NCBI GenBank assembly: GCA_012517995.1
Contig: JAAYTS010000068.1
Span: forward strand, 1-40,252
Direction: 5' to 3'
DNA length: 40,252 nucleotides
From: Clostridium sp.
GTDB lineage: Bacteria > Bacillota > Clostridia > Acetivibrionales > Acetivibrionaceae
Position numbers and translations under genes: made by a program. How positions within the stretch are numbered: the stretch's first letter is position 1; the number at the start of each line of letters is the position of its first letter. Below the pieces are notes generated by a model. The model saw only the letters and a list, made by a program, of their open reading frames with translations. It had not been told where the DNA came from and did not search any database. Below, one piece after another: positions 30,001 to 38,722 of this stretch.

Positions 30001-30823
30001 TAAATTTAAATCTTCCAAACTTAGCCAAATCATATCTTCTAGGGTCAAAAAATAAATTGTTTAAAAGTGTTCTGGCACTTTCAACTGTAGGTGGCTCGCC
30101 TGGTCTTAATCTTTTATATATCTCTAAAAGACCTTCATCTTCATCTTTTGCACTGTCCTTTTGTATTGTTGCAATAACTTTTTCATCTTCCCCTAAAAGT
30201 TCTGTAATTTCAAGGTCCGTTCCATATCCTAATGCCCTTACTAAAACAGTTATAGGTAATTTTCTTGTTCTGTCAATTCTAACCCATACTACATCATTAG
30301 AATCTGTTTCATATTCAAGCCATGCTCCTCTGTTTGGAATAACAGTATTTGAATAAAGTTCCTTACCTGTTTTGTCATACTTCATTGAATAATAAATACC
30401 TGGTGACCTTACCAGCTGACTTACAATGGCTCTTTCTGCACCATTAATGATAAAGGTACCATTTTCAGTCATTAAAGGAAAATCACCCATGAAAATTTCC
30501 TGCTCTTTTACCTCTCCTGTCTCCTTGTTAATTAAACGCACTTTTACCTTTAAAGGAGCCGAATACGTAGCATCTCTTTCTTTACATTCCTCCACACTGT
30601 ACTTAGGCTTTTCATCTAATGAGTAGTCAACGAACTCCAAAATCAAATTTCCCGTATAATCGGTAATGGGGGAAACATCTCTAAAGACTTCCTTTAGCCC
30701 TTCCTCCAAAAATTGATTATAGGAGTTTTTCTGAATTTCAATCAGATTTGGCATATCAATAACTTCATTAATTCTTGAATAGCTCATTCTGACATTTTTC
30801 CCATACTTCACCGGATGCACCAT
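27029..30823 (-). CDS. rpoB: DNA-directed RNA polymerase subunit beta, with acidic C-terminal tail
   Basis: The 1264-residue beta subunit. The ATG at 30821-30823 ([21 protein letters not shown]) follows GAGGTG at 8 bases; the frame extends three codons upstream without support. The rifampicin pocket ([29 protein letters not shown]) is wild type. EGMNYEDA-like [29 protein letters not shown] and [28 protein letters not shown] are present. After the normal end ([16 protein letters not shown]) the protein runs on for about 105 residues with about 44 Asp/Glu and only four Lys, with [19 protein letters not shown] repeats. The tail is in frame with no sign of a frameshift. It is co-transcribed with rpoC and preceded by a leader of about 420 nt. 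Confidence 0.99.
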   Translation of the reverse strand: MVHPVKYGKNVRMSYSRINEVIDMPNLIEIQKNSYNQFLEEGLKEVFRDVSPITDYTGNLILEFVDYSLDEKPKYSVEECKERDATYSAPLKVKVRLINKETGEVKEQEIFMGDFPLMTENGTFIINGAERAIVSQLVRSPGIYYSMKYDKTGKELYSNTVIPNRGAWLEYETDSNDVVWVRIDRTRKLPITVLVRALGYGTDLEITELLGEDEKVIATIQKDSAKDEDEGLLEIYKRLRPGEPPTVESARTLLNNLFFDPRRYDLAKFGRFKFNKKLSLANRLNGFISDENIVNPHTGEIIISEGEKIDRDTAEAIQNAGINQVTLNIDGKKVKVIGNDMVDIKDYISFNPQEIGITEKVKYSVLNSVLEENKDATLEKLKAALKGKIDDLIPKYLTVEDIIASISYIINLGYRVGHVDDIDHLGNRRLRSVGELLQNQFRIGLSRMERVVRERMTIQDMDIVTPQALINIRPVAAAIKEFFGSSQLSQFMDQTNPLAELTHKRRLSALGPGGLSRERAGFEVRDVHHSHYGRICPIETPEGPNIGLIGSLSTYARVNEYGFIEAPYRKVDKEKMIVTDEIYYLTADEEDQYLIAQANEPLDEENRFMDKRVICRYKDEFLEIEKNKVDFMDVSPKQLVSVATSLIPFLENDDANRALMGANMQRQAVPLIKTDSPIIGTGIEYKAARDSGVVVLAKNSGVVEKVTANKIIIRKTDGTKDEYRLLKYLRSNQGTCINQRPIVKNGEKVEKGDVIADGPSTNKGELALGKNVLVGFMAWEGYNYEDAILISEKLVKEDTFTSIHIEEYEAEARDTKLGPEEITRDIPNVSEDSLKDLDERGIIRIGAEVRSGDILVGKVTPKGETELTAEERLLRAIFGEKAREVRDTSLRVPHGESGIVVDVKVFTRESGDELSPGVNQLVRVYIAQKRKISVGDKMAGRHGNKGVISRILPEEDMPFLPDGTPLEIVLNPLGVPSRMNIGQVLEVHLGYAAKALGWKVATPVFDGATENDIIDTLKKADLAEDGKTILYDGRTGEPFENRVTVGYMYMLKLAHLVDDKIHARSTGPYSLVTQQPLGGKAQFGGQRFGEMEVWALEAYGAAYTLQEILTVKSDDVTGRVKTYEAIVKGENVPEPGIPESFKVLIKELQSLALDVKVYSEEKEEIAIKESVDDDLEDLNISLEGKEDETILDEFENADNPDLDSDLDVDLGDSLGEGLGDDLGVGELDFSDISEIIKADDIENNLDEDLFADAELEDSLDGEEI

Positions 30824-31247
30824 TAATATCACCTCATATATCAGACTTTTTGTCTTTATAACTGCTTATATAAAACTTAAATTTAAAATATATAAATTAA
30901 TACAAAGCCCCATAACAGTAATAAGTATCTTTTGGAATTTTTGTTATTACAAAATCCATTGATATATTACCGCAGAGCTTCATAGTATTGTAAAAAAAAT
31001 CCTGACTATTATTTTGTTATGTACATAAAATAATATTTTTTTCTACATAAGAACATTGTTAACAAATATTGTCTTATTTATTCCTCTGCAACTAAAAAAA
31101 TTTATCTAAAAAAATGCCTTTAAACCGCATATTTATCAATAAACACTTGTCAAATTAAATATAATACTTTAAAATACATTTTGTGTTTGCATAAATTTTA
31201 GTATTGAAAGAAAAAGAATCAAATACTGAAATTACACGCAGTATATG
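30824..31247 (-). other. Long 5' leader of rpoBC
   Basis: About 420 nt separate the -10 element at 31248 from the rpoB ATG. The stretch is very AT-rich with no open frame that I would call coding, no clear terminator and no known riboswitch or r-protein leader that I recognise. A second TTGACA-like sequence (complement of 31149-31154) lies inside, without a good -10. Confidence 0.55.
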
Positions 31248-31276
31248 ATTTTAGCATACGTCATTCAAGTTGTCAA
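31248..31276 (-). promoter_or_regulatory. Strong sigma-A promoter of rpoBC
   Basis: On the minus strand a perfect TTGACA (complement of 31271-31276), a 17-nt spacer ending TGC (extended -10) and TAAAAT (complement of 31248-31253). It lies just downstream of the rplL terminator, making rpoBC an independently started unit. Confidence 0.85.
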
Positions 31277-31333
31277 TATTTTTTTGTGTTTTAAATGTTA
31301 ATTTTTTTTAAAGTCAAAAATTAATAAATTTTT

Positions 31334-31378
31334 AAAAAAAGAACAACTGACATTTATAATGCCCGATGTTCTTTTTTT
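31334..31378. terminator. Bidirectional terminator after rplL
   Basis: A7-GAACA (31334-31345) pairs with TGTTC-T7 (31367-31378) around a 21-nt partly structured loop. The T run follows the stem on either strand. It separates the rpmG-to-rplL unit from the rpoBC promoter. Confidence 0.8.
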
Positions 31379-31409
31379 ATCTCTTTTTTAAAAGCTTTAA
31401 AGTAAATAA

Positions 31410-31796
31410 TTACTTAACTTCAACAGTTGCTCCAACTTCTTTTAGTTTATTCTCAATTTCAGTAGCTTCTTCTTTAGAAACACCTTCTTTAAGTGGCTTT
31501 GGTGCACTTTCAACTAAGTCTTTAGCTTCTTTAAGTCCAAGACCTGTTATATCTCTTACAACTTTAATTACTTTAATCTTTTCTGAACCGATATCTTTTA
31601 ATACAACATCAAATTCAGTTTTTTCTTCTGCTGCCGCTGCTCCTCCACCACCTGCTGCTGGTGCTGCTGCAACTGCAACTGGAGCTGCTGCTGATACTCC
31701 AAATTCCTCTTCTAATTCTTTAACTAATTCTGATAATTCTAATACTGTCAAATTTTTAACTTCTTCTAATAATTTTGTAACTTTTTCACTAGCCAT
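31410..31796 (-). CDS. rplL: 50S ribosomal protein L7/L12
   Basis: The flexible stalk protein that recruits translation GTPases. The ATG at 31794-31796 ([25 protein letters not shown]) with GGAGG upstream gives 128 residues; five upstream codons are not used. The N-terminal dimerisation domain is followed by an Ala/Gly/Pro-rich hinge (residues about 36-55) and the C-terminal domain [39 protein letters not shown]. It lies 93 bp after rplJ, with which it shares the L10 leader. Confidence 0.99.
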   Translation of the reverse strand: MASEKVTKLLEEVKNLTVLELSELVKELEEEFGVSAAAPVAVAAAPAAGGGGAAAAEEKTEFDVVLKDIGSEKIKVIKVVRDITGLGLKEAKDLVESAPKPLKEGVSKEEATEIENKLKEVGATVEVK

Positions 31797-31889
31797 TTTA
31801 TATACCTCCAAAATTTTTATTATTTTTTACTTGATAAATTATTACCTTAAGTAATAAAACTTTCTTTACATTTAATTTTTAAGCTGGTT

Positions 31890-32423
31890 TTATGCATTTG
31901 CCTTTTGTTCTGCAATTGCATTTAAAGCTATAACTAAACCTCTTATATTTCCGTTTAGTACGTTTACCAAACCATATAAAGGTGACTTCATTCCACCTAT
32001 TGCTTTTGCAACAAGTTCTTCCTTTGAAGGCAGCTCTGCAATTGCAGTTAATCCTTCAGCATCAAATATTTTACCTTCAACTATACCAGCTTTAAGTTCT
32101 ACCTTTTTATATTTTTTTGCATATTCAGTCAGTATCTTAGCTGGTGCAACAACATCTTCAGTGCTCATAGCTATAGCTGTGGGACCTTTTAAGTATTCTT
32201 CCAACTCAGTTATCCCATTTTTTTCTAGAGCAAGCTTTGTCAGATTATTCTTTACTACTTTATATTCAACACCTGACTTTCTTAAAGCAACTCTCATTTC
32301 TGTGTCTTCTTCAACTGTAACTCCTTTGTAGTCAGCAATTACCACGGTTTTTGCTTCTTTGATTTTCTCTGCTAATTGGTTTACTGCTTCTTTTTTTCTC
32401 TCAAGAATCTTTTCACTTGGCAC
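31890..32423 (-). CDS. rplJ: 50S ribosomal protein L10
   Basis: L10 anchors the L7/L12 stalk on 23S rRNA. The start is GTG at 32421-32423 (VPSEKILERKKEAVNQLAEKI), because an almost perfect AGGAGGTGA sits 7 bases upstream; the 21-codon extension runs back into the leader terminator. From this start the protein has 177 residues, with ADYKGVTVEEDTEMRVALRKSGVEYKVVKNNL and LEEYLKGPTAIAMS as family segments. It is controlled by the L10 leader and terminator directly upstream. Confidence 0.98.
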   Translation of the reverse strand: MPSEKILERKKEAVNQLAEKIKEAKTVVIADYKGVTVEEDTEMRVALRKSGVEYKVVKNNLTKLALEKNGITELEEYLKGPTAIAMSTEDVVAPAKILTEYAKKYKKVELKAGIVEGKIFDAEGLTAIAELPSKEELVAKAIGGMKSPLYGLVNVLNGNIRGLVIALNAIAEQKANA

Positions 32424-32465
32424 TATCTGTTCACCTCCTCTATTTAAAAACGTCTGTAAGTTAAG

Positions 32466-32610
32466 ATAAAAACCCCTCATATGCACACAGACATAGAGGG
32501 GATTAATAATCCTTTACAGTAGTAAACTATACCTCGGCAGGAAGACACATAAATCTTGTCTTTACATATTGCATTTAATATAACCTGCTGTCTATGGCAT
32601 TGCTATGCAA
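32466..32610 (-). promoter_or_regulatory. L10 ribosomal protein leader with intrinsic terminator
   Basis: The rplA-rplJ spacer carries the conserved halves of the L10 leader. On the minus strand these are ATAGACAGCAGGT (complement of 32583-32595) and CTTCCTGCCGAGGT (complement of 32531-32544), whose GCAGG/CCTGC segments pair. Downstream is a terminator hairpin CCCCTC/GAGGGG (32473-32478 with 32496-32501) followed by TTTTT on the minus strand (complement of 32468-32472). In Firmicutes L10(L12)4 binding to this RNA promotes termination when L10 is in excess. The motif is recognised from memory of the family, not from a covariance search. Confidence 0.85.
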
Positions 32611-32626
32611 TTTTTTATTGTGTTTT

Positions 32627-33322
32627 TTAGTCATTTATCCTTTGAGCATTCACCTTAATACCAGGTCCCATTGTAGAAGCTACAACAACACTTTTTAAGT
32701 ATTGTCCTTTTGCTGCTGCAGGTTTTGCCTTTATAATAGCTCCCATTAACACACGGAAATTATCTAAAAGTTTCTCTGTTCCAAAGGATACTTTGCCTAT
32801 AGGACAGTGTATAATATTAGTTTTATCAAGTCTATACTCAATTTTACCTGATTTAATATCTTTAACTGCCTTTTCTACATCCATAGTAACAGTTCCTGCT
32901 TTAGGGTTTGGCATTAACCCTTTAGGACCTAAAACTCTACCTATTCTACCTACAACTCCCATCATATCAGGAGTAGCTACAACAACATCAAATTCAAACC
33001 AATTATCTTTTTGAATTTTAGTTACAAGCTCTTCTGCTCCAACATAATCTGCGCCTGCTTGTTCTGCTTCCTTTGCCTTGTCACCTTTTGCAAAAACAAG
33101 CACTCTAACTTCCTTACCAGTACCATGTGGAAGTATAACTGCACCTCTAACCTGTTGATCCGCATGTCTTGAATCAACACCTAATCTTACATGTGCTTCT
33201 ACAGTTTCATCAAATTTTGCTTTCGCTGTTTTTTGTAGTAATTCGATAGCTTCAACTGGTTCATATAACTTAAATCTATCTACAAGTTTTGCACTTTCTA
33301 GATATTTTTTACCTCTTTTCAT
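32627..33322 (-). CDS. rplA: 50S ribosomal protein L1
   Basis: L1 forms the mobile stalk near the E site and in many bacteria also represses its own mRNA. The 231 residues are standard, with [62 protein letters not shown] and the C-terminal [15 protein letters not shown] is 8 bases before the ATG. It lies 81 bp after rplK. Confidence 0.99.
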   Translation of the reverse strand: MKRGKKYLESAKLVDRFKLYEPVEAIELLQKTAKAKFDETVEAHVRLGVDSRHADQQVRGAVILPHGTGKEVRVLVFAKGDKAKEAEQAGADYVGAEELVTKIQKDNWFEFDVVVATPDMMGVVGRIGRVLGPKGLMPNPKAGTVTMDVEKAVKDIKSGKIEYRLDKTNIIHCPIGKVSFGTEKLLDNFRVLMGAIIKAKPAAAKGQYLKSVVVASTMGPGIKVNAQRIND

Positions 33323-33403
33323 TTTTTCACTCTCCTTTGTGGTAATTATGCCCGGAAACTAATGTTCCTCCCACTGCAAAATTTCCTTGAAATATAAAGG
33401 AAA
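33323..33403 (-). other. Structured rplK-rplA spacer
   Basis: On the minus strand a 9-bp hairpin (AATTTCCTT / AAGGAAATT, 33380-33388 with 33397-33405) covers the rplK stop. It is followed by GTGGGAGGAA and TTTCC, which can form a second short, asymmetric stem (about 33350-33377). The G-rich asymmetric element resembles the kind of site L1 binds on rRNA and mRNA, but I cannot confirm it. Confidence 0.35.
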
Positions 33404-33829
33404 TTAAGCTTCTACTTCTATTCCCATGCTTCTGGCAGTTCCAGCAACCATTCTCTCTGCCGCCTCAATGCTTGCTGCATTTAAGTCAGGCATTTTTAGT
33501 TCCGCTATTTTTCTCAATTCATCCTTTGGTAGAGTTGCAACTTTCTCCTTATTTGGAACACCTGAAGCTTTTTCTATTTTACAAGCTTTCTTTATCAGCA
33601 CAGAAGCTGGTGGTGTTTTTGTAATAAATGTGAAAGATCTGTCAGCATAGACTGTTATAATTACAGGAATAATCATTCCTGCCTGGCTTGCAGTTCTTTC
33701 ATTAAATTCTTTACAAAAGCCCATTATGTTAACACCATGCTGACCTAGCGCTGGTCCAACCGGTGGAGCCGGAGTTGCTTTCCCCGCAGGTATTTGAAGT
33801 TTTATATAGCCAATAACTTTTTTAGCCAC
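33404..33829 (-). CDS. rplK: 50S ribosomal protein L11
   Basis: L11 forms the GTPase-associated centre with 23S rRNA and L10/L12. The start is GTG at 33827-33829 ([35 protein letters not shown]), since GGGAGGTGG is about 5-8 bases upstream; the further GTG at 33838 overlaps the ribosome binding site. This gives the standard 141 residues. The signature [32 protein letters not shown] is at the C-terminus. Confidence 0.99.
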   Translation of the reverse strand: MAKKVIGYIKLQIPAGKATPAPPVGPALGQHGVNIMGFCKEFNERTASQAGMIIPVIITVYADRSFTFITKTPPASVLIKKACKIEKASGVPNKEKVATLPKDELRKIAELKMPDLNAASIEAAERMVAGTARSMGIEVEA

Positions 33830-33855
33830 ATTATCCACCTCCCAATTTAATTACA

Positions 33856-33878
33856 CCTTGTTTATAGCCTTGTTTATA
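33856..33878. repeat. Short tandem direct repeat in the nusG-rplK spacer
   Basis: CCTTGTTTATA occurs twice (33856-33866 and 33868-33878, period 12) about 27 bp before the rplK start. A 10-bp palindrome TTTTCGAAAA also lies in the same spacer (about 33911-33920). No promoter or terminator is convincing here. Confidence 0.5.
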
Positions 33879-33967
33879 TATAAAATATTCTCGAAAGTTG
33901 ATGGTACAAATTTTCGAAAATATAATATTCAATATAAGTTTATAATATAAAGTCCATTTGCAAAACA

Positions 33968-34501
33968 CTACATTTTTTGAATTTGAAAAAGCTCTAGTTC
34001 TACAGGAGTCTCTCTTCCAAACATAGATACAGAAACACGAACCTTTTTCTTTTCCATATTTATTTCTTCAACTGTCCCAATAAAGTTTTCTAAAGGACCA
34101 GAAATCACTCTGACATTATCTCCCATTTCATAATCAAGCACAGGAGCAAACTCTTCAACTCCCATCGCCTTAATTTCTTCATCAGATAATGGCACAGGCT
34201 TAGAACCTGGACCTACAAAACCTGTAACTCCACGGGTGTTTCTAACAACATACCAAGACTCATCAGTCATTATCATTTTCACTAAAACATAGCCTGGAAA
34301 AACTTTTTTTAAGGTTGCCTTTTTCTTGCCATCCTTAATTTCAATTTGCTCTTCCATAGGAACGACAATATCTATAATGTAGTCCTGCATATTTCTATTT
34401 TCAACTATTTTTTCAAGGTTAGCTTTTACCTTGTTTTCATAACCAGAATAGGTATGTACAACATACCATTTTCCACTTTCAGGTGCTTCATTATTGTGCA
34501 T
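33968..34501 (-). CDS. nusG: Transcription termination/antitermination factor NusG
   Basis: NusG binds RNA polymerase beta' and modulates elongation, pausing and coupling. The ATG at 34499-34501 (MHNNEAPESGKWYVVHTYSGYENKV) has AAAGGAGG about 11 bases upstream and gives 177 residues; the 12-codon extension runs into the secE stop region. The NGN domain has FPGYVLVKMIMTDESWYVVRNTRGVTGFVG. The KOW domain is GDNVRVISGPLENFIGTVEEINMEKKKVRV. It lies 54 bp after secE. Confidence 0.99.
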   Translation of the reverse strand: MHNNEAPESGKWYVVHTYSGYENKVKANLEKIVENRNMQDYIIDIVVPMEEQIEIKDGKKKATLKKVFPGYVLVKMIMTDESWYVVRNTRGVTGFVGPGSKPVPLSDEEIKAMGVEEFAPVLDYEMGDNVRVISGPLENFIGTVEEINMEKKKVRVSVSMFGRETPVELELFQIQKM

Positions 34502-34555
34502 AAGCCCTGAGTCCTCCTTTGTCAACTTTAAGTACAAGGTACAACAATTTAATGC

Positions 34556-34777
34556 TTATACATAAATTAGAGCCCTTAATAGATTTAGACCATAATCAAA
34601 TGCCCATATAAATGCACCTAATATCAAACACATAACCAATACTGTAAGAGTATTGTTAATAAGTTGGGTTTTAGTGGGCCATATAACTTTTTTTAATTCA
34701 TTTTTAATGTCTTTAAAAAATTTTAAAAAACGTCCTTTTGCATTATCTGCTTTTGGATTTTTTGCTTTTTGAGCCAT
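34556..34777 (-). CDS. secE: Preprotein translocase subunit SecE
   Basis: The small clamp subunit of SecYEG. The ATG at 34775-34777 (MAQKAKNPKADNAKG) with GGAGATG 6 bases upstream gives 73 residues; an upstream ATG overlaps the ribosome binding site. The conserved amphipathic segment FFKDIKNELKKVIWPTKTQL is followed by a single membrane helix NTLTVLVMCLILGAFIWAFDYGL, the standard short Gram-positive form. Flanked by rpmG and nusG as expected. Confidence 0.98.
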   Translation of the reverse strand: MAQKAKNPKADNAKGRFLKFFKDIKNELKKVIWPTKTQLINNTLTVLVMCLILGAFIWAFDYGLNLLRALIYV

Positions 34778-34838
34778 TTTAAACATCTCCATTATACTTT
34801 TATTTTACAATAAAATCACATTAATCCAAAATAGGCTA

Positions 34839-34988
34839 TTATCTAGTTTCTTTATGACTTGTGTGTTTACGGCAAAATCTGCAGTACTTTCTCATTTCAA
34901 GTCTATCTGGATCATTTTTTTTGTTTTTCATGCTATTGTAATTTCTCTGCTTGCATTCCCCGCATGCTAATGTAATTTTAACTCTCAT
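34839..34988 (-). CDS. rpmG: 50S ribosomal protein L33 (zinc-binding form)
   Basis: A 49-residue gene, short enough to be missed by length cut-offs. It reads [19 protein letters not shown], continues with [19 protein letters not shown] and ends TSHKETR. The two CxxC pairs (CGEC and CRFC) mark the zinc-binding C+ form of L33. The ATG at 34986-34988 has GGAGGTG about 8 bases upstream. It is the first gene of rpmG-secE-nusG-rplKAJL, behind a strong promoter. Confidence 0.96.
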   Translation of the reverse strand: MRVKITLACGECKQRNYNSMKNKKNDPDRLEMRKYCRFCRKHTSHKETR

Positions 34989-35075
34989 CTTCCACACCTC
35001 CAAAACCTGTCTATAACTAAATTTATATAAATATCTTTAGCCAAAAAAAAAGACGTACAACAAGAAGCAATGAAT

Positions 35076-35104
35076 AGTTTATCATGTATGCTATTAAAAG
35101 TCAA
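35076..35104 (-). promoter_or_regulatory. Sigma-A promoter of the rpmG-secE-nusG-rplKAJL unit
   Basis: On the minus strand: TTGACT (complement of 35099-35104), a 17-nt spacer ending TGA (extended -10) and TAAACT (complement of 35076-35081). The predicted leader to rpmG is about 80 nt. Confidence 0.8.
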
Positions 35105-35116
35105 GTTGACTTTTAA
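35094..35116. repeat. 23-bp near-perfect palindrome over the -35 box of the rpmG promoter
   Basis: The 11-bp arms TTAAAAGTCAA (35094-35104) and TTGACTTTTAA (35106-35116) are perfectly complementary around a single G. The left arm contains the -35 box, so a dimeric regulator bound here would compete with or contact RNA polymerase. No T tract follows and the element lies outside the predicted transcript, so it is not a terminator. Confidence 0.7.
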
Positions 35117-35156
35117 ATTTTTTATAAAAAACTAATATTTTTTATATTTCTCTTCT

Positions 35157-35187
35157 CTAAAAAGCATGGGAAAACATCCCACGCCTT
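35157..35187 (-). terminator. Rho-independent terminator of ilvB
   Basis: GCATGGG (35164-35170) pairs with CCCACGC (35178-35184), including one G-T pair, with a 7-nt loop. On the minus strand it is followed by TTTTT (complement of 35159-35163). It ends the ilvD-ilvB unit upstream of the rpmG promoter. Confidence 0.8.
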
Positions 35188-35230
35188 TTAAAGATAATAA
35201 TATTTCTACATTAAGTAATAATACCTACTC

Positions 35231-36898
35231 TTACTCTTCAATTAATTCATCAATTGCTGCACCTGGTGGCACTATTGGGAAAACCTTGTCATCTTTGTCA
35301 ATTTCAAAATTTATTACCACAGGTGTATCTTTTGAAGCAAGGGCTTCTTTTAGCGCTTCATCTACTTCTTCTGGCTTTGTAACATTCATCCCAATTGCTC
35401 CGTAAGCTTTGGCCAAAGCCACAAAATCCGTTCCCCTGTCTATAGTTGTAGCTGAATACCTGGCATCATAAAAGAGATTCTGCCATTGCCTAACCATTCC
35501 TAATGCATGATTATTAAATATGGCCACCACTACAGGCAACTTGTATTCAACTGCTGTCGCAAGCTCATTGCAATTCATTCTAAAGCTCCCATCACCTGCA
35601 ACGTTTATTACTTTTTTGTCTGGAAGCCCTATTTGTGCTCCTATGCATGCACCAAGGCCATACCCCATTGTTCCAAGTCCTCCTGAAGAAAGAAATTGTC
35701 TTGGGGAAGTGTATTTATAAAACTGGGCTGCCCAAATCTGGTGCTGACCTACTTCTGTAGTTATAACTGCTTTTCCCTCTGTAAGCTCATACATTCTCTC
35801 TAAAATATAACTTGGTTTTAGCTGTCCTCTTGTCTGAGATTTCAATGGGTATAATTTTTTCCACTCATCAATTTTTTTATTCCATTCATTATATTCTCTT
35901 TCATTAACTTTCTCAGTTATTTTCTCAAGTATCTTTTTGATATTTCCAATAAGGGGATAGTGTACAACTATATTTTTCCCTATTTCTGCCGGGTCTATAT
36001 CAATATGCATTATTTTAGCATTAGGTGCAAATCTTTTAACATTACTAATTACCCTGTCGCTAAATCTTGCACCTATTGCAATAAAAAGATCCGATTCAGA
36101 TACTGCAAGGTTGGTAGTCTTGGTACCATGCATACCTATCATACCCATAAATAAATCATTGGTTCCTGGAAATGACCCCATACCCATCAAGGTTGTTGTA
36201 ACAGGTATTTTTGTTTTTTTTGCAAACTTAACTAATTCTTCATTAGCTCCTGATATAGAAACCCCTCCGCCTGAAAGTATAACAGGTTTTTTTGCCTCAT
36301 TTATTACTCTAACAGCTTCCTCTATTTTACTTTCCTTCACTCCAATATCAGCCTCTTTTAGTTCTTCTGGCTTTTTAGGCGTGTACTCAGCCACTGCTGC
36401 AGTTACATCCTTGCATACATCAATTAATACAGGTCCTGGTCTTCCTTCTTTTGCAATTCTAAAGGCATCTCTAACTACATCAGCAAGCATTGTAACATCC
36501 TTTACAATGTAATTATGCTTTGTAATAGGCATTGTAATTCCCGTTATATCCACTTCCTGAAAGGAATCCTTACCTAAAAGGCTGGTTGCAACTTGTCCAG
36601 TTATAGCTACCATAGGAACCGAGTCCATATATGCAGTTGCAATACCTGTAACTAAATTGGTAGCTCCCGGTCCTGATGTGGCCAGGCAAACTCCCACCTT
36701 ACCTGTGGCTCTTGCATAGCCATCTGCTGCGTGGGAAGCCCCCTGCTCGTGGGAAACCAATATATGTCTTATAGAATCCTTGGCTTTATACAGTGCATCA
36801 TAAATATTTAACACTGCTCCTCCTGGAAAACCAAAAATTGTATCCACATTTTGTTCTTTTAAGCACTCTATTAATATTTCCGCACCTGTCAATTTCAT
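35231..36898 (-). CDS. ilvB: Acetolactate synthase, large (catalytic) subunit
   Basis: A thiamine-diphosphate enzyme that condenses two pyruvate, or pyruvate and 2-oxobutyrate, in the first common step of valine, leucine and isoleucine synthesis. From the ATG at 36896-36898 (GGAGGTAAG upstream) it has 555 residues: GFPGGAVLNIYDAL, the catalytic Glu in VSHEQGASHAADGYAR, the FAD-domain segment MGMIGMHGTKTTNLAVSE, and the ThDP/Mg site GDGSFRMNCNELATAVEYKLPVVVAIFNNHALGMVRQWQ. The regulatory subunit ilvN, ilvC and the leu genes are not adjacent, so either ilvN lies elsewhere or the enzyme works alone. It is 64 bp after ilvD. Confidence 0.97.
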   Translation of the reverse strand: MKLTGAEILIECLKEQNVDTIFGFPGGAVLNIYDALYKAKDSIRHILVSHEQGASHAADGYARATGKVGVCLATSGPGATNLVTGIATAYMDSVPMVAITGQVATSLLGKDSFQEVDITGITMPITKHNYIVKDVTMLADVVRDAFRIAKEGRPGPVLIDVCKDVTAAVAEYTPKKPEELKEADIGVKESKIEEAVRVINEAKKPVILSGGGVSISGANEELVKFAKKTKIPVTTTLMGMGSFPGTNDLFMGMIGMHGTKTTNLAVSESDLFIAIGARFSDRVISNVKRFAPNAKIMHIDIDPAEIGKNIVVHYPLIGNIKKILEKITEKVNEREYNEWNKKIDEWKKLYPLKSQTRGQLKPSYILERMYELTEGKAVITTEVGQHQIWAAQFYKYTSPRQFLSSGGLGTMGYGLGACIGAQIGLPDKKVINVAGDGSFRMNCNELATAVEYKLPVVVAIFNNHALGMVRQWQNLFYDARYSATTIDRGTDFVALAKAYGAIGMNVTKPEEVDEALKEALASKDTPVVINFEIDKDDKVFPIVPPGAAIDELIEE

Positions 36899-36962
36899 AT
36901 TTCTTACCTCCATAATTCTTTTCTCTTCTCAAATTGAGTTTAAGATGGATTGTAAATAGCCT

Positions 36963-38621
36963 CTATTTTAATATTGCCCCTGTACTTGCAGATGTAACAA
37001 GTTTTGCATATCTTCCTAAATATCCTTTTGTTATCTTAGGCTCTGGAGCTTTCCACTCCTTCATTCTAGCTTCTAACTCAGCATCTGATATATCAATATT
37101 AAGTTTTCCTTCATTTATGTCTATCTGAATAATATCTCCTTCTTTGACAACTGCAATTGGCCCTCCCTCCATTGCCTCTGGTGAAGCATGACCAATTGAT
37201 GCTCCTCTTGTTGCACCTGAAAAACGTCCATCAGTAATAAGTGCAACATGTTTATCAAGTCCCATTCCAGCAATTGCAGAAGTAGGCCCTAACATTTCTC
37301 TCATTCCAGGTCCACCTTTAGGGCCTTCATATCTTATAATAACTACATCGCCTTTATTAATTTTACCCTCATATATGGCTTTTATAGCATCATCTTCTGA
37401 ATCAAAAACCCTTGCCGGTCCTTTATGGACAAGCATTTCCTCTGCAACAGCTGATCTTTTTACAACTGCACCATCAGGTGCTAAATTTCCTCTTAAAACA
37501 GCAATTCCACCAGTTTTACTATATGGATTGTCTACACTTCTTATAACATCATAATCTAAAACTTCTATTTTTTCAATATTTTCCCTAATAGTCTTACCTG
37601 TAACTGTAACCAAGTCTAAATTCAGTAAATCTTTTTTAGATAGCTCTTTCATCACAGCTTGAACTCCCCCAGCTGCATAAAGGTCTTGAACATGGTGATG
37701 ACCTGCTGGAGCTAATTTGCATAAATTAGGAACCTTACTGCTTATTTCATTTACTATATCTAAATTAATTTCCACTCCTGCCTCATTTGCAATGGCTGGC
37801 AAATGAAGTATTGAATTTGTTGAACATCCCAAAGCCATATCAACTGTCAATGCATTTTCAAAAGCCTTTTCCGTTAAAATATCTGACGGTTTTATATCTT
37901 TTTCTACCATTTCCATAACTTTCATACCTGCATATTTTGCAAGACGAAGTCTTTCCGCATATACAGCTGGTATTGTTCCATTGCCTGGCAGTCCAAGTCC
38001 TAAAACTTCAGTGAGACAATTCATTGAGTTAGCTGTAAACATTCCAGAACACGAACCGCAACTTGGACATGCATAGTTTTCACAGTCTAAAACATCTTCT
38101 TCACTCATTTTTCCAGCTTTGTACGCTCCCACTGCCTCAAAAACGCTGTTTAGATCCAAATATTTACCACTTCGCTTAATGGAAAGCATAGGCCCTCCAC
38201 TTACTACAACAGATGGCACATTAATTCTTGCAGCAGCCATTAACATACCAGGAACTATTTTGTCACAATTAGGTATAAAAACCATACCATCAAAACTATG
38301 GGCAAGTCCCATTGCTTCACATGAATCAGCAATGAGCTCTCTTGTAGCAAGAGAATATTTCATACCTACATGTCCCATGGCTATACCGTCACAAACACCT
38401 ATAGCACCGAATTCAACAGGTGTACCTCCAGCCATTCTTATTCCTGCCTTTACCGCTTCTGTAATTTTATCTAAATCAGTATGTCCAGGAATTATTTCAC
38501 TTTTAGAATTTGCTATACCTATAAGTGGTCTAGAAATTTCTTCATCAGTATATCCCATTGCTTTAAATAAAGACCTGTGAGGTGCTTTTTCTATGCCTTT
38601 TTTAACTGCATCACTTTTCAT
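36963..38621 (-). CDS. ilvD: Dihydroxy-acid dehydratase
   Basis: An iron-sulfur dehydratase converting 2,3-dihydroxy acids to 2-keto acids in branched-chain amino acid synthesis. The 552 residues include the cluster cysteines in [10 protein letters not shown] and [19 protein letters not shown], plus Cys in [18 protein letters not shown], and the [19 protein letters not shown] signature near the C-terminus. AGAGGAA precedes the ATG. It is the first gene of ilvD-ilvB, behind a promoter and a hairpin in its leader. Confidence 0.98.
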   Translation of the reverse strand: MKSDAVKKGIEKAPHRSLFKAMGYTDEEISRPLIGIANSKSEIIPGHTDLDKITEAVKAGIRMAGGTPVEFGAIGVCDGIAMGHVGMKYSLATRELIADSCEAMGLAHSFDGMVFIPNCDKIVPGMLMAAARINVPSVVVSGGPMLSIKRSGKYLDLNSVFEAVGAYKAGKMSEEDVLDCENYACPSCGSCSGMFTANSMNCLTEVLGLGLPGNGTIPAVYAERLRLAKYAGMKVMEMVEKDIKPSDILTEKAFENALTVDMALGCSTNSILHLPAIANEAGVEINLDIVNEISSKVPNLCKLAPAGHHHVQDLYAAGGVQAVMKELSKKDLLNLDLVTVTGKTIRENIEKIEVLDYDVIRSVDNPYSKTGGIAVLRGNLAPDGAVVKRSAVAEEMLVHKGPARVFDSEDDAIKAIYEGKINKGDVVIIRYEGPKGGPGMREMLGPTSAIAGMGLDKHVALITDGRFSGATRGASIGHASPEAMEGGPIAVVKEGDIIQIDINEGKLNIDISDAELEARMKEWKAPEPKITKGYLGRYAKLVTSASTGAILK

Positions 38622-38676
38622 ACTTTATTCCTCTCTTTCTATATAAAATTTAATAAATTTTTTAGTACTGTTTACA

Positions 38677-38705
38677 ATAAAAGCCGGGTAGGGTATCCCC
38701 CGGCT
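38677..38705 (-). terminator. Terminator-like hairpin in the ilvD leader
   Basis: AGCCGGG (38682-38688) pairs perfectly with CCCGGCT (38699-38705) around a 10-nt loop, followed on the minus strand by TTTTATT. It lies about 18 nt downstream of a promoter and upstream of ilvD, so it may be an attenuator or the terminator of the upstream cvpA-like gene. Confidence 0.65.
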
Positions 38706-38722
38706 GTAAATCAGGTACAAAT

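Noticed and set aside
31149..31154. Second rpoB promoter (TTGACA-like) inside the leader
   Set aside because: No acceptable -10 sequence at 16-18 nt.
31366..31854. 162-codon plus-strand open frame opposite rplL
   Set aside because: Mirror of the Ala/Gly-rich hinge and helices of L7/L12; it begins in the terminator and has no independent support.
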